64,000 nucleotides of DNA from NCBI GenBank assembly GCA_016868775.1, contig VGFT01000003.1:124001-188000 (forward strand), in the 5' to 3' direction. How positions within the stretch are numbered: the stretch's first letter is position 1; every line of letters starts with the position of its first letter. Positions 44,026-56,142 of the stretch are shown here, one piece after another. The notes below the pieces were generated by a model. The model was given only the letters and a program-made list of their open reading frames with translations. It did not search any database and was not told where the DNA came from. Position numbers and translations under genes: made by a program. Source of the stretch: Bacteroidota bacterium (lineage in GTDB: Bacteria > Bacteroidota > Bacteroidia > Chitinophagales > Chitinophagaceae).

Positions 44026-44421
44026 TTAAGACTCGGGGGTAGGATTCGGCGATCCATCCGTCGCGTTTCCTTCTTCGCCGATCCGTTTGAACAACTCTTC
44101 CATCTTGAATACATGATCCAGCGTATCGTCGCGGAAAAACTTCAGCACCGGCATATTGCGCAGTTGATGGCGCACGCGGTGGGCCAACTCGCGCTTGATC
44201 TCATTGGTTCGGTCCACCACTTTCTTCAACGCCGCATCGGGATCCTTGACCTGAAACAAACTCAAATAGAAACGAGCCTCCAGCAAATCCGGGGTTACTT
44301 TAACCGATGAGATGGAGACCATGCCGCCGTCCATCATCGACAATCCCAATAATTGAAAGATTCGGTTCATCTCCTCATTCAACAACCCGGCGATCTGCCG
44401 CTGACGTTTTCCTTCCTCCAT
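44026..44421 (-). CDS. rbfA: Ribosome-binding factor A
   Basis: A 131-residue protein for 30S maturation. The start MEEGKRQRQIAGLLNEEMNRIFQ, SSVKVTPDLLEARFYLSLF and LAHRVRHQLRNMPVLKFFRDDTLDHVFKMEELF match the KH-like RbfA fold. It is in an operon-like pair with the downstream LolE-like gene. Confidence 0.93.
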   Translation of the reverse strand: MEEGKRQRQIAGLLNEEMNRIFQLLGLSMMDGGMVSISSVKVTPDLLEARFYLSLFQVKDPDAALKKVVDRTNEIKRELAHRVRHQLRNMPVLKFFRDDTLDHVFKMEELFKRIGEEGNATDGSPNPTPES

Positions 44422-44504
44422 ATCAATTTCAATTGCGTTTAATGACCGCGACCAACCCGCGATCGCTGGCCTAAAATTAGTTACTTTGTGGCGATCCCCG
44501 ACGC

Positions 44505-46313
44505 ATGCGAACCTACACCCGCATCTTTCATTACTTACAACACCAGACAGGATCCATCCTGGGTTATCTGATCAGCATCCTGCTGTCCATCTTATTTTCC
44601 ATTGTCTCCTTTGGAATGCTGGCCCCTTTTTTTGACTTGATCTTCAATGGAGACAATAGCCGACTCGCCCAACCGGCCGACAATGCCGTAATGGAAACCA
44701 TTCGTCAGCTGCTTCTAACACAAGTTGACGCCCTGACACCCGTTGCCACACTGGGCATCATCTGTCTGATCATCCTGCTTTCGATCGGATTCAAAAACCT
44801 GTTCCTCTACCTGTCCTTCTATATCCTGAACCCGATGAAAAATCGCATCATTCATCGGTTGCGGTCAGACATCTATCAAAAGGTGCTCACCCTGCCCATT
44901 GGCTACTTCACCGAACAACGAAAAGGTGACCTGATGAGTCGGCTCACCAACGACGTGTACGAAGTCGAAAACTCGCTCGTTGGAGCCCTCGAAGGATGGG
45001 TACGCGATCCACTGACCATTCTGATCAACTTTCTTGTGTTGTTTTATATTAGTCCCACCCTGACCCTCGCCATCCTCGTCTGCATCCCGGCCATTGGGTT
45101 TATATTAGGACGCATCTCCCGTCAACTCAAAAAAACATCGCAGGAAGCAGCAGAGAAACAAGGGGAGTCGCTCAGCATTTTAGATGAAACGTTGCAGGGA
45201 CTGCGCATCATCAAATCCTTTAACGCGCAAGACTGGATCCGAAACCGTTTTGATCAAACCAATGATGAACTCTTGCACGCCCGCAACCGCATCAGTCGCC
45301 GCCGCGACCTGGCCTCGCCCGTCTCTGAATTTCTTGGCATTGGCGTATTCGTGGGGATCCTTTGGTTTGGTGGACAAAGTGTACTAAACAACGAGATCTC
45401 ACTGGCACCTTCTACTTTTCTGGCCTACCTCGCCCTCTTTTACAACATCATCAACCCCGTCAAAGCCCTTTCCACCTCCTTCAGCAACATGCGAAAGGGT
45501 TCGGCAGCCATCGCCCGCATCGAAGAACTCCTTGGAACACCCCAAACAATCGACGAGAACCCGGGCGGCAAAATCCTATCAGCATTCAAGCATCAAATCG
45601 AGTTTCGAAACGTCCGGTTCGCATACGGTGAAAAGCAAGTGCTGCACAACATCCAATTCACTTTGCCCAAAGGCAAGACCATTGCGCTGGTGGGTTCCTC
45701 CGGATCCGGAAAATCTACGCTGGCCGATCTACTGGCGCGTTTTCATGATGTGAGCGACGGACAAGTACTCATCGATGGCATCGACATAAGAGACTATTCC
45801 CTTGCCTCCATTCGGGAACACATGAGTTTGGTTACCCAAGAACCCATTCTCTTCAACGATACCATCGCTAACAATATATCGCTCGGTATCCCGCATGCGT
45901 CGTTGACACAGATCGAACAAGCCGCTGAGCTCGCCAATGCAGCGGGCTTCATCAACCAAAAACAGGGCCAATACCGATCGAACGTAGGCGACCGCGGCAG
46001 CAAACTCAGCGGTGGCGAACGGCAACGGCTCACCATTGCCCGGGCCTTGCTGAAAAATCCATCCATTCTGATTTTGGATGAAGCCACTTCTTCCCTTGAT
46101 ACGGAAAGCGAACGCTTGGTGCAGGAAGCGATCAACAACGTCATGAAAGATCGTACCAGCCTGGTCATTGCCCATCGGCTCTCCACCATTCGACATGCCG
46201 ACGAGATCTTGGTCATCCAAGAAGGAGCCATCGTGGAAAGAGGAACCCACGAGAGCCTGATCGATCAGAACGGGTATTACAAAAAATTGGTTGACCTGCA
46301 GGAATTGCAGTGA
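44505..46313 (+). CDS. MsbA-like ABC exporter (permease-ATPase fusion)
   Basis: A 602-residue half-transporter. Six transmembrane helices occupy about residues 15-330. The ATPase domain has Walker A GSSGSGKST, signature LSGGERQRLTIARALL, Walker B ILILDEATSSLD and switch His in VIAHRLSTI. The family flips lipids (lipid A core in MsbA) or exports drugs and peptides; lipid export is plausible with lpxD and lpxC in the region but is not proven. TTACTTTG at 44481 is one mismatch from a -7 box. Its TGA stop abuts the next gene's stop in the palindrome TGATCA. Confidence 0.92.
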   Translation: MRTYTRIFHYLQHQTGSILGYLISILLSILFSIVSFGMLAPFFDLIFNGDNSRLAQPADNAVMETIRQLLLTQVDALTPVATLGIICLIILLSIGFKNLFLYLSFYILNPMKNRIIHRLRSDIYQKVLTLPIGYFTEQRKGDLMSRLTNDVYEVENSLVGALEGWVRDPLTILINFLVLFYISPTLTLAILVCIPAIGFILGRISRQLKKTSQEAAEKQGESLSILDETLQGLRIIKSFNAQDWIRNRFDQTNDELLHARNRISRRRDLASPVSEFLGIGVFVGILWFGGQSVLNNEISLAPSTFLAYLALFYNIINPVKALSTSFSNMRKGSAAIARIEELLGTPQTIDENPGGKILSAFKHQIEFRNVRFAYGEKQVLHNIQFTLPKGKTIALVGSSGSGKSTLADLLARFHDVSDGQVLIDGIDIRDYSLASIREHMSLVTQEPILFNDTIANNISLGIPHASLTQIEQAAELANAAGFINQKQGQYRSNVGDRGSKLSGGERQRLTIARALLKNPSILILDEATSSLDTESERLVQEAINNVMKDRTSLVIAHRLSTIRHADEILVIQEGAIVERGTHESLIDQNGYYKKLVDLQELQ

Positions 46314-47453
46314 TCAGCGTTGGATCGAACGCGCGATCACCAGTTTCTGTATCTCGGAAGTGCCCTCGCCAATGGTACAAAGTTTGGCATCCCGATAAAA
46401 TTTCTCCACTGGAAAATCCTTGGTATATCCATAGCCACCGAAGATCTGAACCGCTTCATTGGCCACTTTAACGGCCACTTCACTGGCATAGTACTTGGCC
46501 ATGGCCGCATCCTGCGTCATCGGTAAGTGCTGTTGCTTTTTATAGGCGGCCTGATCGGTTAGCAGATCGGCCGCTTCGATTTCGGTGTACATGTCGGCCA
46601 ACTTGAATCCGATGGCCTGAAACTGTGCGATGGGTTTTCCGAATTGCTCGCGTTGTTGGGAATACGCGAGGGCCGCTTCGTAAGCACCTCGGGCAATGCC
46701 CAACGAAAGGGCCGCGATAGAGATCCGTCCTCCATCCAATATTTTCATCGATTGATGAAAGCCGTCGCCCACTTCTCCCAACCGATTGGCATCCGGTATG
46801 CGACATTGATCGAAGATCATTTCAGCGGTTTCGCTGCAACGCATCCCGAGTTTGTTTTCTTTTTTGCCGGCTAAAAATCCACTGGTGCCACGCTCCACCA
46901 CAAAGGCAGTGGCATTGTTCTTGGTGCGCGGCTCACCGGTCCGGGTAATGACAACCGCGATCTCACCGCTGATGCCATGCGTGATCCAATTCTTTGTTCC
47001 GTTCAAGATCCAATCGTTGCCGTCGCGTACCGCCGTGCACCGCATGTTGCTGGCATCGCTGCCGGTATTGGCTTCGGTTAGTCCCCAAGCCCCGATCGCT
47101 TCGCCCGAGGCCAAGCGAGGCAACCATTTTTTCTTTTGCTCTTCGTTGCCAAACGCAAGTATGTGTCCGGTACAAAGTGAATTGTGCGCGGCCATACTCA
47201 ATCCGACCGAACCACAAACCTTGGCAATCTCTACGATCGCAGCCTTGTACTCATGATAGCCCATGCCCGAACCACCATATGCCTCCGGAACCAACACGCC
47301 CATCAACCCCAGCTCGCCAAGGCGACGAAAGATCTCCCTCGGAAAATACTGCGACTCATCCCATTCCATAACGTGGGGACGGATCTCCCGCTCCGCAAAA
47401 TCACGGGTCATTTGTGCCACCTGAAGGGTCAATTCACCGGGTTGAAACTGCAT
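46314..47453 (-). CDS. Acyl-CoA dehydrogenase
   Basis: A 379-residue FAD enzyme for the first dehydrogenation of acyl-CoA thioesters. Family signatures are [33 protein letters not shown] and the C-terminal [23 protein letters not shown], with the probable catalytic Glu in [18 protein letters not shown]. It looks like the short-chain (butyryl) type, but chain-length preference cannot be read. It has no adjacent beta-oxidation gene. It is convergent with the exporter with zero bases between stops. Confidence 0.93.
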   Translation of the reverse strand: MQFQPGELTLQVAQMTRDFAEREIRPHVMEWDESQYFPREIFRRLGELGLMGVLVPEAYGGSGMGYHEYKAAIVEIAKVCGSVGLSMAAHNSLCTGHILAFGNEEQKKKWLPRLASGEAIGAWGLTEANTGSDASNMRCTAVRDGNDWILNGTKNWITHGISGEIAVVITRTGEPRTKNNATAFVVERGTSGFLAGKKENKLGMRCSETAEMIFDQCRIPDANRLGEVGDGFHQSMKILDGGRISIAALSLGIARGAYEAALAYSQQREQFGKPIAQFQAIGFKLADMYTEIEAADLLTDQAAYKKQQHLPMTQDAAMAKYYASEVAVKVANEAVQIFGGYGYTKDFPVEKFYRDAKLCTIGEGTSEIQKLVIARSIQR

Positions 47454-47502
47454 TGGGTAAAAATCGGCAATAATATCGATTGCACGAACAGATGTTAGGG
47501 AT

Positions 47503-48285
47503 TTATTTCAATTCAAACTGGAGTCCGTCGTATCCCAACTGAATTCCCGTGGGAAGTTCGGCTTCGATCGCCTCGTGTAGACCCAATTGGTGGGAGATAT
47601 GGGTTAAATAGACCTGTGGCACTTCGAGGGCTCGGGCCAGTTCAACCGCTTCCGAGAGCGTAAAATGAGACAGATGTTTTTCCTTTCGAAGGGCATTGAG
47701 CACCAGCACCCGGCTGCCGCGGATCTTATCCAATTCACTTTCTTCAATGAAGTTCGCGTCGGTGATATACGTGAAATCGCCGAAGCGAAATCCCAGCACC
47801 GGCATTCGCAGGTGCATCACCCGGATGGGCAGAACCGGAATATCGCCAACGGTGAAGGGTTCGTCCTCAATAGAAACCAGTTCGATACTGGGGGTACCCG
47901 GGTATTTGGTATCGGAAAAGGCATAATAGAAATCGCGGCGAATTGCTTCTTCCGTACGCGGATCGGCATATACGGCCATGGGGCGATGCTGAAAATGATT
48001 GTAAGCGCGCACATCATCCAACCCGGCGATGTGGTCCTTATGCGCATGCGTCAACAAAATGGCATCCAGTGATTGAACGGATCGGCGCAGCATCTGGGTT
48101 CGGAAATCCGGTCCCGCGTCCACAACCAACGAGGTTTGCGCCGATCGTATCCAGATGCTGGAGCGAAGCCGGTTGTCACGCGGATCGGCAGAGGTGCAGA
48201 CGGCACAGGTACATCCGATCATCGGTACGCCGCTGCTAGTACCGGTACCCAGAAAGGTTATGGAAAGAGGGGGAGCAATCGACAT
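47503..48285 (-). CDS. MBL-fold metallo-hydrolase, PhnP-like
   Basis: A 260-residue metallo-beta-lactamase-fold phosphodiesterase-like protein. The metal site is [13 protein letters not shown] (HxHxDH). The N-terminal [18 protein letters not shown] motif with CxCxxC is the extra zinc site of the PhnP subgroup. PhnP cleaves cyclic phosphate sugars in phosphonate breakdown, but no phn genes are here, so the substrate is open. The next gene upstream on this strand ends only four bases before its start, indicating one transcript. Confidence 0.87.
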   Translation of the reverse strand: MSIAPPLSITFLGTGTSSGVPMIGCTCAVCTSADPRDNRLRSSIWIRSAQTSLVVDAGPDFRTQMLRRSVQSLDAILLTHAHKDHIAGLDDVRAYNHFQHRPMAVYADPRTEEAIRRDFYYAFSDTKYPGTPSIELVSIEDEPFTVGDIPVLPIRVMHLRMPVLGFRFGDFTYITDANFIEESELDKIRGSRVLVLNALRKEKHLSHFTLSEAVELARALEVPQVYLTHISHQLGLHEAIEAELPTGIQLGYDGLQFELK

Positions 48286-48289
48286 GCGA

Positions 48290-48568
48290 TCAAACGGCCG
48301 GGTTGGGTGCCGCTTGGCTACGGGCCGCTTCGTACAATTTACGAAGGTCCTCTGGCAAGTGCAACGGATCGATGGCCAATTGAGGGATCAATTCCAATAA
48401 AGTATTGATGCGCCCTTCGATTTGAGGGAATTTATTGAGGACGATCACTTTTTTGGATTCTAGGATGCAATATCCACTTTGAAAATTTCCACGCTCATAG
48501 CGTAAAATGTACCCGGCCTGTTCGGGAATGGATTGCAATTTGTCGAGGGTGGTTTGCGTGTATTTCAT
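48290..48568 (-). CDS. Conserved 92-residue protein of unknown function
   Basis: Starts at the ATG 48568 (MKYTQTTLDKLQSIPEQAGY). It is a small alpha/beta protein with the pattern GYILRYERGNFQSGYCILESKKVIVLNKFPQIEGRINTLLEL; I have a memory of such proteins across Bacteroidota but no function. It precedes the PhnP-like gene with a four-base gap. An earlier ATG at 48631 would add 21 residues and run into the PorX stop. Confidence 0.75.
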   Translation of the reverse strand: MKYTQTTLDKLQSIPEQAGYILRYERGNFQSGYCILESKKVIVLNKFPQIEGRINTLLELIPQLAIDPLHLPEDLRKLYEAARSQAAPNPAV

Positions 48569-48627
48569 AACGATCGGAAACGCTAAGGTAATGAATGAGG
48601 AATGCGAGCCCAATCCGATTTTCCACA

Positions 48628-50187
48628 TCAATCCCGGCTCTCCAGCACCACAAACGGAACGATCATTTCTTCCAGGCTCACGCCGCCGTGCTGAAACGTA
48701 TTGCGGTAGTACTGGGCAAAGTGATTGTAGTTATTCGGGTAGCAGAGGTAGCGATCCTCCCGCGCAAAAATATACGACGAGTTGATCGTGGGCACCGGCA
48801 ACCCGGCCTGCCGCGGATCCCGAAAGTCGAGCACATCCTTTGCTTCGTATTGCAGGTTGCGTCCGTGTTTGTAACGGATGTTGGTGCTGGTTTGGCGATC
48901 GCCCAATACCTTACAAGGGGTTTTCACGCGAATGCTGCCGTGATCGGTAGCCAGTACAATACGGATCTTTTTATCTGCCAACCGCCGCAACGCCTGATAC
49001 AGGGGAGAGTGCTCGAACCAAGAGGCCGTGATGCTGCGGTAGCTGATCTCATCGCCGGCCAATTCTTTCAATACCTCCATTTCGGTGCGGGCATGACTGA
49101 GCATGTCCACGAAATTGTAAACGATGACGTTGAGGTCGTTGTCGAGCAGGTTGTGTATGTGGCTGATCAGTTCCAAACCGGCCTGATTGTTCACCACTTT
49201 TGTGTAGGAAAATTTGATCGATCCTTTTCCCAATCGCTTCAACTGATCGCGCAGATACATTTCCTCTTCCAGATTTTTTCCTCCCTCCTCTTCATCGTTT
49301 ATCCAGGTCTGCGGATACTGGGCCGCCAGATCGATCGGACGAAGTCCCGAGAAGATCGCATTGCGGGCATATTGGGTAGCGGTGGGAAGGATCGAGTAAA
49401 AACTATCTTCGGTCACCACCCGAAAACTTTCGGCCAAAATGGGCTGAATGGCCCGCCATTGATCGAAACGCAAGTTGTCGATCAACACGAAGAATAAAGG
49501 CCGATCAGCTTCGAGTTGGGGCAAGACTTTACGCTTGACGAGCTCGTGACTCAAAATGGGACCTTCACTATCCGGCGCCTTCATCCAGCCGGCATAGGAG
49601 CGACGGATGAATTTAAAAAATTCGGTGTTGGCCTCCTGCTTTTGATTTTGCAACACTTCCTGCATCTCCGGACTGTCGGATTTTTGCATCTCCAATTCCC
49701 AATAAACCAATTTCTTGTAGATATCCATCCATTCCTGGTGATCGGGATCGCTGTTCAGCGCCGTAAAAAGATGACGGAATTGCTGCTGATAGGCCGAAGT
49801 GGTTTTTTCAGCGACCAGCCGCTTGTTGTCAATGATCTTTTTCAGACTGAGCAAGACTTGATTGGGATTGACCGGTTTGATCAGGTAATCGGCAATCTGG
49901 GAACCGATGGCATCATCCATCAAGTTCTCCGTTTCATTTTTGGTGATCAGAACCACCGGCAGCCCGGGATCGTATTCCTTGATCTTGGCCAACGTTTCCA
50001 GTCCGCTGATCCCCGGCATGCTCTCATCCATCAACACCACATCAACTGGCTGGGTCCGGATGTGGTCGATCGCATCGAATCCGTTGGAAAAGGCTTTCAC
50101 TGCATAACCCTTCCCCTCAAGAAAGAGGATCTGCGAGTGCAGGCTCTCCATCTCATCATCGACCCAGATCAAGTTTGCAATGGCCAT
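48628..50187 (-). CDS. porX: PorX: response regulator with PglZ phosphatase-like domain, T9SS regulator
   Basis: A 519-residue two-domain protein. Residues 1-120 are a receiver domain with acidic pocket VDDE and phospho-acceptor Asp in DVVLMDESMPG, and the conserved Lys in LIKPVN. A helical segment follows. From about 200 a PglZ/alkaline-phosphatase-fold domain contains FFVLIDNLRFDQW, a Thr in SILPTATQYARNAIFSG, and metal-site ATDHGS. In Bacteroidota PorX works with PorY and sigma P to switch on the type IX secretion system and has nucleotide-phosphodiesterase activity. T9SS cargo genes occur elsewhere in this window. Confidence 0.94.
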   Translation of the reverse strand: MAIANLIWVDDEMESLHSQILFLEGKGYAVKAFSNGFDAIDHIRTQPVDVVLMDESMPGISGLETLAKIKEYDPGLPVVLITKNETENLMDDAIGSQIADYLIKPVNPNQVLLSLKKIIDNKRLVAEKTTSAYQQQFRHLFTALNSDPDHQEWMDIYKKLVYWELEMQKSDSPEMQEVLQNQKQEANTEFFKFIRRSYAGWMKAPDSEGPILSHELVKRKVLPQLEADRPLFFVLIDNLRFDQWRAIQPILAESFRVVTEDSFYSILPTATQYARNAIFSGLRPIDLAAQYPQTWINDEEEGGKNLEEEMYLRDQLKRLGKGSIKFSYTKVVNNQAGLELISHIHNLLDNDLNVIVYNFVDMLSHARTEMEVLKELAGDEISYRSITASWFEHSPLYQALRRLADKKIRIVLATDHGSIRVKTPCKVLGDRQTSTNIRYKHGRNLQYEAKDVLDFRDPRQAGLPVPTINSSYIFAREDRYLCYPNNYNHFAQYYRNTFQHGGVSLEEMIVPFVVLESRD

Positions 50188-50240
50188 TTGGAAGGATTTA
50201 TAACGAATCTCAAATTTACCGATTTTCCGGTGGCAGCCCG

Positions 50241-50248
50241 TAGATTTG
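50241..50248 (+). promoter_or_regulatory. -7 promoter box for the HD-domain gene (TAGATTTG)
   Basis: Exact TAnnTTTG octamer 39 bases before the ATG at 50287. A possible -33 element is TTTA at 50215. Confidence 0.5.
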
Positions 50249-50286
50249 CAGGCACCCGATCGCTTCTATTTAACCAATTTTTCACG

Positions 50287-51504
50287 ATGTCGCCAGTGCG
50301 TAAAATCATCAACGATCCCGTATATGGGTTTATCACCATCGATGATCCCTTGATCTGGCGGATCTTTTGCCATCCGTATTTTCAGCGACTGCGCCATATT
50401 CACCAAATGGCATTTGCCCACCTGGTTTATCCCGGCGCCGTACATACCCGCCTACATCATGCATTGGGCGCCTATCACTTGATGACCGAGGCATTGAGTG
50501 AACTGAAACGAAAAGGAGTCGACCTTTCACCGGCCGAAGAACAAGGCGCACGGATCGCGATCTTGCTGCATGATATGGGTCATGGTCCCTTTTCCCACGC
50601 GCTGGAAAATGAATTGATCCCCGGTGCCCACCATGAAACACTCTCACTCATTATCATGCAGGACATGAACCGGCAATTCGATGGCGCCCTGCAAACAGCC
50701 TTGGAGATATTCACCGATCAACATCCCAAGCGATTTCTGCATCAGTTGGTATCCGGACAATTGGATGTGGACCGAATGGATTACCTGAACCGCGACAGTT
50801 TCTTCACAGGCGTTTCGGAGGGTGTGATTGGATACGACCGAATCCTGAAAATGCTGGCCGTGAAAGACGGAGAATTGATGGTAGAGGAAAAAGCAATCTA
50901 CAGCATTGAGAAATTTCTGCTCAGCCGCAGACTCATGTATTGGCAAGTGTACCTGCATAAAACGGTCGTCAGTGCCGAGATGACCCTGGTGCACATCATT
51001 CGTCGGGCCAAAGAGTTGATCGCCTCGGGGATGTCGGTGCCCGCCAGTTCAACCCCGTTGGATTTCTTTTTGCAACGACCCAATCAAGCCTTTCATGCCG
51101 ATGGGGATTTGCAGCGGTTTTGTCAGCTCGACGACCACGACATCATGAGCACCGTCAAAAATTGGATGCAGCATCCCGACCCGGTCCTATCCGAACTCTC
51201 CTCCCGTCTCCTCGAGCGACGCTTGCTGAAGATCCGCTTGCAGGCCGATCCGTTCGATCCTGAAGTTCTGGGCCAAAAACAACAGCAGGTTTGTCAACAT
51301 TATAAGCTTCCGCCCGAGTTGGCCCACTACCTGGCTTTCACAGGAGAGGCCAGCAATACGTTGTATAATCCGGGCGACGAACGGATCCGCATCTTATTCA
51401 AAGACGGTTCGGTAAAAGACATCTCGGAAGTTGACCATGCGCTGATCCACCGATCGCTGAGTGGCCGGGTCAAAAAACACTACATTTGTTTTCCCGATCT
51501 CTAA
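50287..51504 (+). CDS. HD-domain phosphohydrolase, SAMHD1/YwfO-like
   Basis: A 405-residue metal-dependent phosphohydrolase. The HD motif set is clear: His53/His57 in VHTRLHH, HD at residues 95-96 in [15 protein letters not shown], and the later Asp in [12 protein letters not shown]. Relatives hydrolyse dNTPs, but substrates vary and cannot be inferred. The ATG at 50287 ([20 protein letters not shown]) is the family-like start; a frame open to 49516 runs antisense to porX. LpxD follows after 10 bases. Confidence 0.9.
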   Translation: MSPVRKIINDPVYGFITIDDPLIWRIFCHPYFQRLRHIHQMAFAHLVYPGAVHTRLHHALGAYHLMTEALSELKRKGVDLSPAEEQGARIAILLHDMGHGPFSHALENELIPGAHHETLSLIIMQDMNRQFDGALQTALEIFTDQHPKRFLHQLVSGQLDVDRMDYLNRDSFFTGVSEGVIGYDRILKMLAVKDGELMVEEKAIYSIEKFLLSRRLMYWQVYLHKTVVSAEMTLVHIIRRAKELIASGMSVPASSTPLDFFLQRPNQAFHADGDLQRFCQLDDHDIMSTVKNWMQHPDPVLSELSSRLLERRLLKIRLQADPFDPEVLGQKQQQVCQHYKLPPELAHYLAFTGEASNTLYNPGDERIRILFKDGSVKDISEVDHALIHRSLSGRVKKHYICFPDL

Positions 51505-51514
51505 TCTCGTGCTT

Positions 51515-52549
51515 ATGCAATACAAGGCCTCTGCCCTCGCCCAACTTCTCGGTGGCCAAGTCGAAGGAGATCCGGAAATCTCCATAGGAGGATTTGGAAA
51601 AATTGAATCAGCCGTAAAAGGCCAACTGAGCTTCTTGGCCAACCCCAAATACGAAGAATATCTCTATTCCTCTCAGGCATCGGTCGTGATCGTCAACCAG
51701 CAACTGACCCTTCGAAAACCGGTTACGGCTACCCTGATCCGCGTACCGGACGCCTACGCAGCGTTTGCCCAATTGCTCTCGCTGTATGAAGAAAAACAAA
51801 AGAGATCCAGAGCGGGTATTCAATCGCCTGTGTACATCGATCCCACTGCCCAATTCGGAAAAGACCTCTTTATAGGCGCCTTTGCCTATGTGGGGGAACA
51901 AACGACAATCGGGGACGGAAGCGAGATTCACCCGCAAGTATACATCGGTGATCGGGTACACATCGGAAAGCGTTGCGTTCTGCATCCCGGCGTAAAGATT
52001 TATTCGAATTGCGTAATCGGAGATGATGTTGTGATCCATGCCGGCACCGTGATCGGAAGCGACGGATTTGGATTTGCGCCCAAAAACGACGGCGCCTATT
52101 CAAAAGTTCCTCAATTGGGGAATGTGATCATTGAAGATGGCGTAGAGATCGGCGCCAATACCACGATCGATCGCGCCACCATCGGATCCACCATTATTCG
52201 GCGTGGCGTCAAACTCGACAACCTGATCCAGGTGGCCCACAACGTAGAGATCGGCGCACATACGGTCATTGCCGCTCAGACGGGCATCAGCGGAAGTACG
52301 CAAATCGGCGAACAAGTGATGATCGGGGGACAAGCAGGAATTGCCGGACACATTCACCTTGGAAACAAAGTAAAAGTGGGTGCACAAAGTGGGGTTTCCA
52401 AAGACGCTCCGGATGGCAAGCTACTCAATGGAAGTCCGGCTACCGACCTTGCCAGTTCCTTCCGGCAGTTGGCTTTGATCCGACAACTCCCTGAGATGGA
52501 GAGACGTATACGAATCCTGGAACAGTTGTTAGCCGCGAAACCAGACTGA
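51515..52549 (+). CDS. lpxD: UDP-3-O-(3-hydroxyacyl)glucosamine N-acyltransferase
   Basis: A 344-residue trimeric enzyme of lipid A synthesis. The N-terminal substrate-binding domain is followed by a left-handed beta-helix of hexapeptide repeats from about residue 105 ([20 protein letters not shown]). The active-site segment [33 protein letters not shown] and [16 protein letters not shown] (catalytic His) are intact. The ATG at 51515 lies ten bases after the HD gene stop; longer frames overlap that gene. It is 42 bases ahead of lpxC-fabZ. Confidence 0.95.
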   Translation: MQYKASALAQLLGGQVEGDPEISIGGFGKIESAVKGQLSFLANPKYEEYLYSSQASVVIVNQQLTLRKPVTATLIRVPDAYAAFAQLLSLYEEKQKRSRAGIQSPVYIDPTAQFGKDLFIGAFAYVGEQTTIGDGSEIHPQVYIGDRVHIGKRCVLHPGVKIYSNCVIGDDVVIHAGTVIGSDGFGFAPKNDGAYSKVPQLGNVIIEDGVEIGANTTIDRATIGSTIIRRGVKLDNLIQVAHNVEIGAHTVIAAQTGISGSTQIGEQVMIGGQAGIAGHIHLGNKVKVGAQSGVSKDAPDGKLLNGSPATDLASSFRQLALIRQLPEMERRIRILEQLLAAKPD

Positions 52550-52564
52550 CCCCGCCCTTTTTGT

Positions 52565-52572
52565 TATCTTTG
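52565..52572 (+). promoter_or_regulatory. -7 promoter box for lpxC-fabZ (TATCTTTG)
   Basis: Exact TAnnTTTG octamer 20 bases before the ATG, suggesting the fusion gene has its own promoter despite following lpxD closely. Confidence 0.5.
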
Positions 52573-52591
52573 GCCATCCAACAATCAACGC

Positions 52592-54001
52592 ATGGCCAGC
52601 CGTTTCAATCCCGATAAACAGCATACCCTTCAGCGTTCCGCCTCCATTGAGGGAACGGGCCTGCATACAGGGATCTTGGCCACGCTCACCATGCAATCGG
52701 CCAATCCCGGTTTTGGGCTTCAGTTTCAACGAACCGACCTGGAGGGTCAGCCCATAATCAAAGCCGATTGCGACCTGGTCACCGATGTCAGCCGCGGAAC
52801 AACTTTGGAAAGCAATGGCGTCAAAATCAGTACCATCGAACACGTACTGGCCGCTTTGGTGGGAATGGGCATCGACAATTGTTTGTTGCAGATCAACGGA
52901 CCGGAAGTGCCCATCATGGATGGAAGCTCCCAGCCATACCTGGAATTGATCGAGAAAGCCGGCATCGAAGAACAGGATGCAGCGAAGATCTGGTACAGCA
53001 TCGATGAGAATATTTTTCATTACGACGAAGAGAAACGCGTGGAAATGGTGGCCATGCCCGCCACCGACTACCAAGTGACCACCCTGATCGATTTCAATTC
53101 GCCGGTACTGGGCACCCAGCATGCGGGATTAAAAAATTTACGAGAGTTCAAAAAAGAGATCGCCCCTTGTCGTACGTTTTGTTTTTTGCACGAGCTTGAA
53201 ATGCTCTTAGAAAACAACTTGATCAAAGGCGGAGATGTAAGCAATGCCATCGTAATCGTCGATAAGCCGGTGGAGAAAATTCAACTGGAACGCCTCAAAA
53301 AAGTATTCAATCGCGATCACATCGAGGTAAAAAGCGAAGGCTATCTCGACAACCTGGAGCTCCGTTTTCCCAATGAACCCGCCCGGCATAAGCTGTTGGA
53401 TGTGGTGGGCGACCTGGCCCTGATCGGCTATCCGATCAAAGCGCGTATCATTGCCAACCGTCCCGGTCACAGCTCCAACGTGGCCTTCGCCAAAAAAATC
53501 AAACAATACATCAAAAAGAATAAACATACCCGCGACGTACCTACGTACGATCCAAGTCAGCCACCGGTGTACGACCAGCAATACATCGAAAACAAATTGC
53601 CCCACCGCTATCCGTTTGCGTTGGTCGACAAGATCATTGAACTCAGCGACACGCACATCGTGGGGGTGAAGAACGTCACCTTCAACGAATGGTTTTTTCA
53701 GGGACATTTCCCCGGTAATCCCGTAATGCCCGGTGTCCTGCAGATCGAGGCACTGGCCCAGTGCGGGGGCATCCTGGCTATCAACCTGAGTGGCGAGGGA
53801 CAATACGACACGTATTTTTTGAAGATCGACCAGTGCAAATTCAAGCAAATGGTCCGCCCCGGCGACACCCTCTTGCTGAAAATGGAACTGATCGCGCCCA
53901 TCCGGCGGGGGATCTGTGAAATGAAAGGCACGGTTTACTGCGGAGGCAAGGTCTGTTCCGAGGGTATTTTGGTTGCCCAGATCGTGAAAAGAAACGACTG
54001 A
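52592..54001 (+). CDS. lpxC-fabZ: Bifunctional UDP-3-O-acyl-GlcNAc deacetylase / 3-hydroxyacyl-ACP dehydratase
   Basis: A 469-residue fusion. Residues 1 to about 305 are LpxC (committed step of lipid A), with zinc-binding TIEHVLAAL and HKLLDVVGDLALIG and a C-terminal AFAKKIKQ. After a linker, residues about 325-469 are FabZ (fatty-acid dehydration), with LPHRYPFALVDKI and the catalytic His in GHFPGNPVMPGVLQIEALAQ. This fusion is typical of Bacteroidota. lpxA, often the next gene in the phylum, is absent; gyrB follows. Confidence 0.96.
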   Translation: MASRFNPDKQHTLQRSASIEGTGLHTGILATLTMQSANPGFGLQFQRTDLEGQPIIKADCDLVTDVSRGTTLESNGVKISTIEHVLAALVGMGIDNCLLQINGPEVPIMDGSSQPYLELIEKAGIEEQDAAKIWYSIDENIFHYDEEKRVEMVAMPATDYQVTTLIDFNSPVLGTQHAGLKNLREFKKEIAPCRTFCFLHELEMLLENNLIKGGDVSNAIVIVDKPVEKIQLERLKKVFNRDHIEVKSEGYLDNLELRFPNEPARHKLLDVVGDLALIGYPIKARIIANRPGHSSNVAFAKKIKQYIKKNKHTRDVPTYDPSQPPVYDQQYIENKLPHRYPFALVDKIIELSDTHIVGVKNVTFNEWFFQGHFPGNPVMPGVLQIEALAQCGGILAINLSGEGQYDTYFLKIDQCKFKQMVRPGDTLLLKMELIAPIRRGICEMKGTVYCGGKVCSEGILVAQIVKRND

Positions 54002-54103
54002 CCGGCGGCTGTTTTTTTGTCCACACCCCCCACAAATTTGGGTAAAAATACCCCTGTTTTTTACCCCTTTTCCACCCCCCTTTTTCGTAGATTCGCCTAT
54101 TGA

Positions 54104-56122
<2,019 letters not shown>

Positions 56123-56142
56123 TCGGGTAAGCGATCGGCCCC

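Noticed and set aside
49516-50286. Upstream extension of the HD-domain gene
   Set aside because: It is antisense to porX; the ATG at 50287 starts the recognisable family sequence and has a promoter box ahead of it.
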